Source of the DNA: Immersiella caudata
Lineage: Eukaryota; Ascomycota; Sordariomycetes; Sordariales; Lasiosphaeriaceae
Assembly (NCBI GenBank): GCA_030512335.1
Contig: JAULSU010000002.1
Span: 4,030,001-4,094,000 of the forward strand
Reading direction: 5' to 3'
DNA length: 64,000 nucleotides
Shown here: piece after piece, positions 25,270 to 34,548 of the stretch
Layout: the number at the start of each line of letters is the position of its first letter
Numbering within the stretch: the first letter of the stretch is position 1
Notes under the pieces: generated by a model
Seen by the model: only the letters and a program-made list of their open reading frames with translations
The model's database searches: none
Told to the model about the DNA's origin: nothing
Made by a program: the position numbers and the translations under genes

Positions 25270-25934
25270 GGCGCCACGTGCAGATTGCATGTGGCTGTTA
25301 TCTACTACTGATGTCTTAGGTGTACAGTAGAGACCGAAATGAGTGTCCATGATTTTGATGTTCAAACTTTCTCCGCACGGGCCGTTAGATCCCTAGTTCG
25401 GGATGACACAGTGCGCTTCTGCTCGCTTCGTACCAAGTACAAGGTCAGCTTAAAACTGGGCTATAGCTGCAGCTCTAAAATTGGCCCCAGTTTCAGCCGC
25501 ACTAGCCGCTTTAGGCAGCCGACGTAGTTACGCTTAGGCATATTAAGCAGCGAGATCAGCCGATTCAATCAAACAGGTATATAATAACAACCTGATAACT
25601 GCATAATAATACGTATCTCCTAATAATAAATCCCTTAAGGGAACTCTTATAACTTTTTATAAATTAAAACATAAAAAACATTCTAGCTACTCCACTTGTC
25701 GATAACGGTTAAAGACGTTAGCGTATATAGATACTTTTCATTAAACACTTGCTGTTAAGCCTGGGTATACTCCTGTATTAATACTAAAGCATCTGCCTTT
25801 TAACTTTAACCCTTTTAAGTAAAAGTAAGGTTATTTATACTTATTAATGTAAAGGGATGATCAGCCCTGAGCTTAGTCTTAAGAGTCTTTATCACCTGCA
25901 CCTTTAACTTCTCAGCCTCCTCCCACCGGCCTTG
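25270..25934. other. Transition from core gene to AT-rich, RIP-like sequence
   Basis: The first 250 bases are 3' flank of the checkpoint gene. From about 25540 the sequence becomes strongly AT-rich with many TA steps, the signature of RIP-degraded repeat DNA. No coding region is left in it. Confidence 0.6.
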
Positions 25935-26424
25935 TGTTACGACCTCTGACCTGTTGACAGACGGTCGGCAGGGTCGCTAGATAGGAGGGGTGGGTAGAGA
26001 GGAGTAATGTAGAGGTAAGTCCTTACAGATAAGGGTTTACTGGTTAATAGTGGTCATATATCACTATAAGACAGAGTAACACTTTAAGTGTTAGTGCAGT
26101 AGGATATAATCGAAGTTAGTTCAATTAATAAGTGAATACTTACGTAAGGAATAGAAGGTTCCTTACACTATCGTGGGTATGATAATAGCTATTTATATTA
26201 ACTAGGGGGAATGTAACTTATACCCTGATCTGTTACTCTGTCCCTTGGTGTTTACAGATCACAGAGCAAGTGCTTTATGGGTCTGCGCTTGCTCTGTGAT
26301 AAAGTGGATTCCTTGGTATAAATCACACAGTGTTAAGTAGTTATTACACGGTACCTTATACTGTGGCGCCTGTAGGGATACATCGGTCTGTTCCGGCCAT
26401 AAGGGTAGCCTGTAGGTTATCACA
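25935..26424 (-). repeat. RIP-mutated LTR, 490-bp subtype
   Basis: It starts TGTTACGACCT and ends AGGTTATCACA, matching the LTR termini of the intact element in reverse orientation. Internally it follows the subtype of the LTR at 37234-37723 (TTGGTGTTTACAGATCACAG), not that at 29280. Scattered C-to-T and G-to-A changes mark it as an older copy. Confidence 0.85.
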
Positions 26425-26632
26425 CGATCCCCCCTCTTTAATTTCTTTTTCCATAAAGAATTACAACCGTAAGTTCCTCCTCTAACAATTTCACCATACC
26501 TTGTTACCGTATTAACAAGTGTAAGCCTTCTTTTACCGATTGTTATAAAGACCTTGTAACCTGTATTTCTGTGTTCAGCCGAGAGATATCTCCTTATACT
26601 TAGTGTAAATAATCCCAGTGTAAGTGCCTTAC
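26425..26632 (-). mobile_element. Short degraded internal fragment between two LTRs
   Basis: The first 75 bases match, with RIP-type changes, the 3' internal end of the retrotransposon (the purine tract and adjoining leader). The remaining 130 bases match nothing else in the window that I can see. Confidence 0.6.
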
Positions 26633-29279
26633 TGTGACGACCTGCGGGCCACCCTTATGGCCGGAACGGGCCGACGTGTCCCCGCAGGCGCCACCGTATT
26701 AAACACAGTGTGGGGGAACCCCACACTGCCTGCTCTGGAAGCTCGGTGCGCTCTGTACAGAACATTAAGAGCTGACAGAGCACCTGCTTTATCGCTCTGC
26801 CTTAAGAAGTACCGAGTAATAGAGCAGAGGTATAAGTTACATCTCCATTAGTTAGTATAGATAGCTATCATCGTACCTATGATGGTGTGAGGAACCTTCT
26901 GTTCCTTATGTAAGTATTTGCTTATTAATTGAACTACATTTGATTATGTCCTACTGCACTAACACTTGGAGTGTTGTTCTGTTTTATAAAGATATACAAC
27001 TATTATTAACCAGTGAACCCTTGTCTGTAAGGACTTGCCCTTGTACTACTCCTCTTTGTCCACCTAACCTATCTAGTGACCCTGCCGACCGTCTGTCGAT
27101 AGGCCTGAGGTCGTAACACGATACTTACGTCTACCCCTTTAGAGACCAGTACTACAGAGCTTACAAACACTATATCCGCTGTTAGATCCTCGCCACAGAA
27201 CCCTTTTACAGGTAATAATAACGATAGAACTGGCGACGTGCCCCTTCCTTCCCCCCCCCGACTTAGTAACCTGGAAACCTCGGATAATAATAAACTTATT
27301 AAAGATAAACTCCAAGCCCTAATGGGAAAGTTTATTAACTCCTTAGCAAGGTTTAATACCACCGATTTAATAATTACTACACGAACAATTAAAACCGGTA
27401 ATCTTAAACCCTTTACAGGGAAGGTATTAGAACTTTTACTATAGCTTACTTACCTGTAACTTAACTTTTATTTACAGAACACTTCCTGGATCAAGACTAA
27501 GATCATATACGTAGCCTCTTAGATGGAAAAAGACCCTAGCCTATGGTTTAACGGAATCCTTAACGATTACTTCTTATCTATCCCCGATAAAAGGCGACCT
27601 ATTACTGTTAAAATTTTTGACGTGGACGAAGGATGGGTTAACTTCGAACATAAGATTACCAGGATATATAAAGAGTGTAACGAATAAAAGTAAGCTGAAG
27701 ACTGTTTAGAATAATTAAGCCAGATTAGTTTGGCTGCAGTTTATTTTTCCGCTTTTAATCGAGACTATTATCGAGTTAATTAGGATAAGTCCGCTTTTAA
27801 GCACCGCTTTTATAAAGGATTTAAACCTTAAGTTAAGGACGAGCTGTGTAAGTTAGATCGTTACGTATTTAATTTTGACGATTATATTAATAAAGCTATT
27901 AAGATCGACGTTTGCCTGTATAAACGAAAAATGGAAGATCGAGGACGTTATTAAACGCCTAAACTATAGCCAAAGGCTAATAAAGGAAAGAAGTACCGAT
28001 ATTAAAGTATCACACACAGTACCCACCCAGGACTAATAGATATCAGCATAGTGGGAAAAAGCGGAAAGAGCGCCTAGGGTACAAACCCTAAGCCTAAGGA
28101 TAAGTTAAAAATCCAGTGTTTTAACTGTAATAAAAACGGTTATTACGTACGGGAATGCCGCCAGGAGAAAAAGAAGGTCAGGTTTAACCCGTTACTAGAA
28201 GGAAAGACCGTTCGAACTAATAATAAGGATAAAGTCACTATATAAATAATTAATTTAAGAAGTGATAATAACCTGATCACTCCCTTACCCCACTGGTTAA
28301 AAGCCGATAACAAATACACTAATGTAAGTGAAACTTAGTACAGGGATCCCTTAAAGCGACTACCCCTTTTAAAAGATACCGCTAAAGTAATATAAGAACT
28401 TACTAAAGGGATAGGTCAGTATTTTACTTAAGATATACCACCCCTTAGTAAACATATGGCGGAGGAACGGAGACTAAGAAATCGGGAATAAGGAGTACCT
28501 ATCCCTAACTTAAAGACCTAATTAGTAACGCTTAAAACTAATATACCCAGGTTAAGTAAGGTTCCCTAGGGGGTGTAGGTTGTAGAAGACCGACCCACGG
28601 AAGGAACACCTGTGTGGGACGAGGTACCTGAGGTGCAGGTCAACTAAAACCGATTTAAGGAACAAATCTCGGTCCCTTTAGGCCAAGGGATGATCTAAGG
28701 ATCATAAAGGACGATAACCACCCCAAGGTGTGATATATTCCCCGGGTGGGTCCAGAGAGCACGGGAGTATTATATATAAAGCATATTATATAAAAGCCTG
28801 CCTGACACCGAGAAGGAGTGTTAATAACACCGGGAATAGGCCACCTCTAACAGAAACACGCCAGCAGGTGGCCTGGGGAGTATCTCTCCCAGAAATTACT
28901 ATTAATTTCCTAACGTACGGTAAGCCCGAGTTTCTATAGCCAGATACCTAGGGAACCACCACACATCTTACGGACCGGAATCGCTTTACCAGAAAGCACT
29001 GACCGAAATTCGTGTAGTCAAAGAAAGCATAAATCCGGCAACCGAAACGTCCATTACGCTCACCCTCTAAGGGCAATTCTACAACGCTATAAGAAGGTTC
29101 GTCAACAAACTAGAATTCGAACAAAAGGCAGAAGGAATCTATAACCCTCCTAACTCCGTTTACTATTAGGGAGACTAGGAGGAGATTCCCATGGTAAAGT
29201 GAATAACAGCTGGAAGAACGCTTAGTATACTAAGCCTCGACTTACGCACCTCCACCCTTAGGGCCCTCTAAGGAGAGGA
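26633..29279 (+). mobile_element. RIP-degraded, truncated chromovirus copy (LTR plus gag remnant)
   Basis: A 486-bp LTR (26633-27118) of the same subtype as that at 56887 is followed by the leader and a gag remnant that stays alignable to the intact gag almost throughout. The start codon has become ATA (about 27172), and many TGG or CAG codons have become TAG/TAA. Changes are almost all C-to-T or G-to-A, the RIP pattern. Mutation density drops after about 28730. The copy ends abruptly at 29279, inside gag, where the intact minus-strand element begins. No pol, antisense ORF or second LTR of this copy remains. Confidence 0.88.
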
Positions 29280-29765
29280 TGTTACGACCTCTGGCCTGTC
29301 GACAGGCGGTCGGCAGGGTCGTTAGATAGGATGGGTGGGCAGAGAGGAGTAGTGCAGAGGCAAGTCCTTACAGACGGGGGTTCACTGGTCAAGGATGGTC
29401 GTATGTCACTATAAGACAGAGCAACACTCCAAGTGTTGGTGCAGTAGGACACAATCGAAGGTAGTTCAATTGACGAGCGAATACTTGCGTGAGGAACAGA
29501 AGGTTCCTCACACCATCGTGGGTACGATGATGGCTATCTATACTAACTAATGGAGATGTAACTTGTACCTCTGCTCTGTTGCTCGGTACTCCTTAGGGCA
29601 GAGCGACAGAGCAGGTGCTCTGTCGGCTCTAGATGTTCTGTACAGAGCGCACCGAGCTTCCAGAGCAGGCAGTGTGGGGTTCCCCCACACTGTGTTTAAT
29701 ACGGTGGCGCCTGCGGGGACACGTCGGCCCGTTCCGGCCACAAGGGTGGCCCGCAGGTCGTCACA
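29280..29765 (-). repeat. 3' LTR of full-length chromovirus, 486-bp subtype
   Basis: Termini TGT...ACA with the short inverted ends AGGTCGTAACA/TGTGACGACCT. The middle carries the CAGTGTGGGG-GAA-CCCCACACTG palindrome. The sequence matches both LTRs of the copy at 56887-63291. The adjacent purine-rich tract (AAGAGGGGGAATCG on the element's strand) would prime plus-strand synthesis. Confidence 0.92.
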
Positions 29766-29838
29766 CGATTCCCCCTCTTCTTGCTTCTTTTTCCACAAAG
29801 AATACCGTAGGTAATTTTCCTCCTGCAACACCGCCATC

Positions 29839-30366
29839 ATGCCTGCTGATGCGATTAGGAAACAACAAAGGAAACCTCGTCTTCTATCTACCGAGCGCCG
29901 CCGCGAAGCCGTTCTTTTTATCCATACGTTTGGTATCGTCATGCCCGTTCGCTGCTCGCGTTGCGAGACCCTTGACCTCGAATGCAAGGTGGCCAGCAAA
30001 AGCGAGTCCTGCGGGAATTGCTTAAGTGCTGTTTCTTCGTCTTGCAACGTACATGGGAATGATCCGTCGATATTGCGGGCGGTTTTCGAAGAGAAGAAGC
30101 GTTTAGATAAGGAAAAGAGGGAGACTCTGTCGAAGCTCCTCCGTTTAGAGGCACAGTCGCGGGCTCTTGAAGCTCGCGCCGATAAGCTCTTTGGTCACGA
30201 GATCGAGATTCTCGAGGAGGAGGATCGCCAGGCTCGTCTTTCCCAGTCGGGCAGCGCTCCGGTCGTCCCTTGGGGCAACGCTTCCGAGGCCCAGTTCGAC
30301 TGGGGGGGCTTCCTAATTGGTGACACGACTGCGGGGTCGCCGCAACCGGCGACAACCGCTTCCTAA
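29839..30366 (+). CDS. Antisense ORF in chromovirus: Zn2Cys6-like, coiled-coil protein
   Basis: A 175-residue open frame on the strand opposite to gag-pol, between pol and the 3' LTR. Cysteines at 39, 42, 49, 58, 61 and 69 give C-x2-C-x6-C-x8-C-x2-C-x7-C, which fits the fungal Zn(II)2Cys6 binuclear cluster spacing. It lacks the usual run of basic residues between the second and third Cys. Residues about 80-140 (from EEKKRLDKEKRETLSKLLRL) are a strong coiled-coil candidate with Leu/Ala heptads, the usual dimerisation arrangement after such clusters. The C-terminus is acidic, then Gly/Ser/Thr-rich. A second Met at residue 35 (MPVRCSRC) may be the real start. The identical frame survives in the other copy. 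DNA binding is inference; it could be another zinc-binding protein. Confidence 0.7.
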   Translation: MPADAIRKQQRKPRLLSTERRREAVLFIHTFGIVMPVRCSRCETLDLECKVASKSESCGNCLSAVSSSCNVHGNDPSILRAVFEEKKRLDKEKRETLSKLLRLEAQSRALEARADKLFGHEIEILEEEDRQARLSQSGSAPVVPWGNASEAQFDWGGFLIGDTTAGSPQPATTAS

Positions 30367-30491
30367 GGTAGGTTGTCGCTTCTTTTAGCTTCGGTCCGGT
30401 GTTGACAGTCGTTCAGATCCATTCTGGGGAAGGTAGTCCAGCTACCAGGGCTAAGGGTTATGGTAACGAAGGTGAGTTTCAACAATGGAAT

Positions 30492-30610
30492 GGTCCGTTG
30501 GCGCAGTGGTCAGCGCGCTTGCTCTAGGTCATCTTTTGTGAATAATCGCGGTTTGTTCACGAAAGATTACCCTCGGCGAGAGGTCGTGGGTTCGAATCCC
30601 ACATGGGCTA
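30492..30610 (+). tRNA. tRNA-like gene with hairpin intron, carried antisense in the chromovirus
   Basis: The A box TGGCGCAGTGG and B box GGTTCGAATCC match RNA polymerase III consensus exactly. The acceptor arms GGTCCGT and ATGGGCT pair with three G-U pairs. The D stem is GCGC/GCGC, the anticodon stem CTTGC/GCGAG and the T stem GTGGG/CCCAC. About 46 bases interrupt the anticodon loop and contain a 12-base inverted repeat (30531-30542 with 30556-30567, one G-U). Strict alignment gives loop TC-TAG-G with C instead of the universal T33. Shifting by one base would give CT-CTA-G. Either reading is unusual, so the amino acid is not assigned. It may be a captured, drifting tRNA gene or one used for another purpose. 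Confidence 0.7.
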
Positions 30611-30684
30611 CTACCTTCAACTTGCTGTTTCACCCATCAGGTGAAGCCGCATGTTGAACGGTTTTTGCATGGCTAACAGTGCCA

Positions 30685-33600
30685 TCATAGTGCCCTTCGC
30701 GCCATGGTCCTCTGGGGGTGGCGTCTTTTTGCTGGTTGTGGTCGATCTGGATTTTCGCGGTGGAATTTCTCGATTAGTTCAGGGCAGGAGAGATTGTCGA
30801 CTGGCTCCCAAGAGTTCGACTCGGGGCCGTAGTCTAGCCATCTGATGAGATAATGAAGTTTGCCTTTGCGATATTGTGAATCCAGGATTTCTTCGACATC
30901 GAAGTCTTCTTCGTCGGCGTGCACTTCGATCTTCTTCTCGAGCGGGACGTTCCTTGGTGCTGGCTCGAGGAGGGAAACGTGAAAAACCTTGGTCCGTACC
31001 TTCATGGAGGTGGGTAGATCGAGTTCGTAATTGGAGGTAGCGATCTTCCTTTTGACGAGGAACGGTCCGAGTTTCTTGAAGTCGAGTTTACGGCTCGGTC
31101 GTTGGGTGTGTAAATTTCGCGAAAAAAGGTAGACTGGGTCTCCTTCCTGGAGAGTCGGTCCCTCGGCTCTTTTATTATCGTAGTATCCCTTCATTCGTTC
31201 GCGGGTGAATTCGAGTTCGGCCCTCAGGTGGTCGTGCAGCTCCTGAAGTCGGTCGGCTCGGACGGCGGCTCGGGGCGCATTCGTAGGTGGCCCCCTGCGG
31301 AGCTCCGGTTCCCGGCCGAAAAGTGCGAAGAATGGGGAGATCTTGGTTGACTCGACGATAGTGGTATTGTAGGCTATCTGTGCTGTTGGCAACAGCTCAA
31401 GCCAGTTGTCTTGTTCGAAGTTGACAAACGCTCGGAGGTATGTTTCAAGGGTCTGATTCAGGCGCTCCGTTTGTCCGTCGGTCTGGGGGTGAAAGGCTGT
31501 TGACAGCTTGCTCTTCACACCCATTCGTTGCATCAATCCTTGCCAGAACTTGGAGACAAACAGCTTGTCTCGATCGGAAACGATATCGTCAGGCCAAAGG
31601 TGTTGGGAGACGATATGCCGCTCGAAGAGGTAAGCAAGTTGTTCGGCTGTCGTTCGTGTTGAGCATGGCAAGAAATATGCCCATTTCGTCATTCTGTCGA
31701 CGACTACCCAAATGGAGTCGTAGCTGACGTTTGTTGCTGGATCCTTAGAGTCGGGGATCCCAGTGATGAAGTCCATCGAAATGGAACTCCATGGTGCGCG
31801 GGGGGTTGGAAGTGGTTCGAGAAGCCCGTAAGGCTTATGTCTGCGTGTTTTCGTTCGGTTGCAGACATCGCAGTTATCGACAACCTCTTCCACCAGTTTT
31901 TTCATTCCTGGGAAGGCGTATCCTTGTTGTGCTTGTGAAAGCGTTTTTGCTCTTCCCATGTGTCCTCCAACTCTTGCTCCGTGTACCTGTTGAATGTACT
32001 TCTTCCGCTTCGAGGGTGTGTGGATGTAGGGTTTCCCTTTGTAGAAGAGGAGATCACTCGATCGGGGTCCTCCTTCTATTTCTTTCAATAGTTCGTTGGT
32101 CTTTTCGCAGTCTGGGCAAGGTCCTCTGACTTGGCAGGAGGTGCCACAGTACCCGGGGAAGTCCTGCCTCTTTGCCTGATAGTCGTCCTGTTGCCATTTA
32201 ACACGGTATTCTTGGCAGGAGTTGGTGAAGAGTTGAATACTATCGTTGACTTCCCAGTCCGGGTATTGGTTCATGAAAACCTGTGCCTCTTCTGGCATCC
32301 AGTCGTCTGAGACTTGTGGTGTATGTTCCAGGGTTCCATCGGCTGCTAGAACAAACATTGTGACTGGTTCGAGGTCTTTGGCGTTCTCCTGGTGGTCGTG
32401 GCGACGGCTAAGGGCGTCAGCTCTTCCGTTTTCCGTTCCCTTGACGTGGTGGATCTTGAAATGGAATGGTGCCATTAGCTCAGCCCATCTTGTTTGCCGG
32501 GGACTGAGTTTCTTCGTCAGGAAATAGCGTAGGTTGTCATGGTCGGACAGGACCTCGACTGGTTCCTCTGTGCCACTGAGGTAAGGAGCCCATTCCGTGA
32601 AACACCAGATGATGGCCATTAATTCTTTATCGTGGATGGGGTATCTTAGTGCTGGTCCGTGGATCCCTTTTGACAAAAAGGCCACGGGGTGTCGGAGTCC
32701 ATCGGCTCCGATCTGGCTCAGCACTCCGCCGCAGGCGAAATCGGAAGCGTCGGTCTCAACCCTGAAAGGTTTCGAGAAATCGGGGAGTGCTAGTACTGGT
32801 GCTGTTGTGAAGGCGTGTTTTAACTCGTCGAACGCCTTTTGTTGTCGTTCTGTCCATACGAACGGTTTTCCTTCGCCCGTGAGCTCGTGGAGCGGTTTAG
32901 CAATCTTGGCGAAGTGTCGTATGAACCGTCGATAGAAGTTTGCAAAGCCAATAAAGGCTTGAACTCCTGTTTGTGAAGTGGGTGTCGGCCAGTTCGTGAC
33001 TGCCTCGACCTTTGACTTCTGCATCTCTATCCTTCCGGGTGAGATTCTGAATCCTAGGAAATCGAGTTCCTGGACGTGGAATTGGCTCTTGTTGGGGTTC
33101 ACCGTTAAGTTGGCTTTTTCCAGGGCGGAGAGGACGAGATGGACATGTTTGCGATGTTCCTTATCTCCTTTCGAGTAGACGAGGATATCGTCAAGGTAGA
33201 CGAACACAAACTTGTCGATAAAGGGGCGGAGAACGTGGTCGATCATGCTCTGGTACGTTGCGGGGGCGTTGGTGAGCCCGAAAGGCATCACCCGATATTC
33301 GTAGTGGCCTAGGCGTGTTCGGAATGCGGTCTTCCACTCGTCTCCTGCGGCGATTCGTTTGTGACCGAACGCGTTTGGAGAATCGAACGAGGAGAACCGA
33401 TCTGCCCCGGCGATCCTCTCTCCAAACTCGTTAATCAGGGGCAGCGGGTATCGATTCTTGATGGTAACTTCGTTTAACGAACGGTAATCGACTACCATGC
33501 GCAGTTTGCCGTCCTTTCTGGGTACGAACAATACTGGGTAACCTGCCGGTGACTGGGATTTCTGGATGAATCCTAGGGCAAGGTTTTCTTCGATGTACTC

Positions 33601-34548
33601 CCGGAGGGCCTCGGCTTGCCGAGGGTTGAGGTGGTATGTTGGGAAGGATTTCAACTGAGCCCCTGGCTTCAGTTCGATCTTATGGTCGAAGGGTCCGTGG
33701 TCCGGCAAGCGTAGCAGCTTCTCTCCAAACACTGAATACTTCCGGTATTCCTTCGGAACCTTGGACAGGCTATCCGGAGCCTGTTGTTGCGGCTGGGCAT
33801 CTCGTTGTCCTGCCGTCTTCTTTGGTGGTTGTCGACGCAACTGCACCTTCTGGTCGTCACCAGATTCGTAACCTGAGTCGTGCGGATCGTCCGTCTCATG
33901 AAACCGTATCCACAGTGGGGATAGTTCATCGACCTCAGCGTTCTTCGGGTCGTCCTCAGCGGGTACGCTATCCGGTTTAACACCCATATTATACCGTTCG
34001 GTATGCCCCTGTGGTATACTGGTTGGTATAATCCGGCTACTGGAGCCTGGATCCTTGGGTTCTTCCCGTCGGCTGAAACTTAGCTGGCCAGCGTTCCAGT
34101 CGATCGCGGGGTTGTACTTCTTCAGCCATGGCTTGCCTAGGATTATGTCGTAGCCAAAGACTGGTAGGATGTCGAAGGTCACTTGTTGTTCGTTGCCGTC
34201 CACCGTGATCAAAAGTGGTGCCTCGTGAGTGAGCTTCCCGTTATTGTAAGCGTAGAGTTCTCCTTCTCCAGAGCGGATTGTCGTTTCTTGCGCTCGTTTT
34301 CGGTAAGGGAGTTGTTTCTTGTTGACCAGCTTGGGGTCAATGATATCGGCAGCGCTGCCGCTGTCGATTATTGCTCGTGCGCGGAATGGTTTCCCAAGCC
34401 CATCCGTTGCGTCCACATAGACAGACCAATGGTTTCTTTCTTCCTCGAGGTGGGTCATCATGATGGTTCTGTCATTAAGAGGTCTTCCTTGGCCTAGCCG
34501 ACGAGTGCCTCTTCTTCGTCTCGTGGCTTTTGCCAACCAGCGGTTCAC
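30685..34548 (-). CDS. pol: Chromovirus Pol polyprotein (protease, RT, RNase H, integrase, chromodomain)
   Basis: A 1,287-residue frame that overlaps the gag stop by 4 bases in the -1 frame and starts with GTG, so expression needs frameshifting or coupled reinitiation; I see no classic slippery heptamer. Order of domains: aspartic protease with DSGS at about 62-65; reverse transcriptase with VMPFGLTNAPATYQ and catalytic FVYLDDILVYS; RNase H beginning RVETDASDFACGG with a later DHDNLRYF; integrase zinc finger H-x-H..CDVCNRTK and DDE core (SMDFITGIPDS, DIVSDRDK, HPQTDGQTERLNQTLE); GPY/F-like region; C-terminal chromodomain (FDVEEILDSQYRKGKLHYLI). RT motif A reads SSFDSPNAF, keeping the Asp but differing from the common LDLRGAYN. 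The chromodomain would direct insertion to methylated-histone chromatin. Confidence 0.93.
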   Translation of the reverse strand: MNRWLAKATRRRRGTRRLGQGRPLNDRTIMMTHLEEERNHWSVYVDATDGLGKPFRARAIIDSGSAADIIDPKLVNKKQLPYRKRAQETTIRSGEGELYAYNNGKLTHEAPLLITVDGNEQQVTFDILPVFGYDIILGKPWLKKYNPAIDWNAGQLSFSRREEPKDPGSSSRIIPTSIPQGHTERYNMGVKPDSVPAEDDPKNAEVDELSPLWIRFHETDDPHDSGYESGDDQKVQLRRQPPKKTAGQRDAQPQQQAPDSLSKVPKEYRKYSVFGEKLLRLPDHGPFDHKIELKPGAQLKSFPTYHLNPRQAEALREYIEENLALGFIQKSQSPAGYPVLFVPRKDGKLRMVVDYRSLNEVTIKNRYPLPLINEFGERIAGADRFSSFDSPNAFGHKRIAAGDEWKTAFRTRLGHYEYRVMPFGLTNAPATYQSMIDHVLRPFIDKFVFVYLDDILVYSKGDKEHRKHVHLVLSALEKANLTVNPNKSQFHVQELDFLGFRISPGRIEMQKSKVEAVTNWPTPTSQTGVQAFIGFANFYRRFIRHFAKIAKPLHELTGEGKPFVWTERQQKAFDELKHAFTTAPVLALPDFSKPFRVETDASDFACGGVLSQIGADGLRHPVAFLSKGIHGPALRYPIHDKELMAIIWCFTEWAPYLSGTEEPVEVLSDHDNLRYFLTKKLSPRQTRWAELMAPFHFKIHHVKGTENGRADALSRRHDHQENAKDLEPVTMFVLAADGTLEHTPQVSDDWMPEEAQVFMNQYPDWEVNDSIQLFTNSCQEYRVKWQQDDYQAKRQDFPGYCGTSCQVRGPCPDCEKTNELLKEIEGGPRSSDLLFYKGKPYIHTPSKRKKYIQQVHGARVGGHMGRAKTLSQAQQGYAFPGMKKLVEEVVDNCDVCNRTKTRRHKPYGLLEPLPTPRAPWSSISMDFITGIPDSKDPATNVSYDSIWVVVDRMTKWAYFLPCSTRTTAEQLAYLFERHIVSQHLWPDDIVSDRDKLFVSKFWQGLMQRMGVKSKLSTAFHPQTDGQTERLNQTLETYLRAFVNFEQDNWLELLPTAQIAYNTTIVESTKISPFFALFGREPELRRGPPTNAPRAAVRADRLQELHDHLRAELEFTRERMKGYYDNKRAEGPTLQEGDPVYLFSRNLHTQRPSRKLDFKKLGPFLVKRKIATSNYELDLPTSMKVRTKVFHVSLLEPAPRNVPLEKKIEVHADEEDFDVEEILDSQYRKGKLHYLIRWLDYGPESNSWEPVDNLSCPELIEKFHRENPDRPQPAKRRHPQRTMARRAL

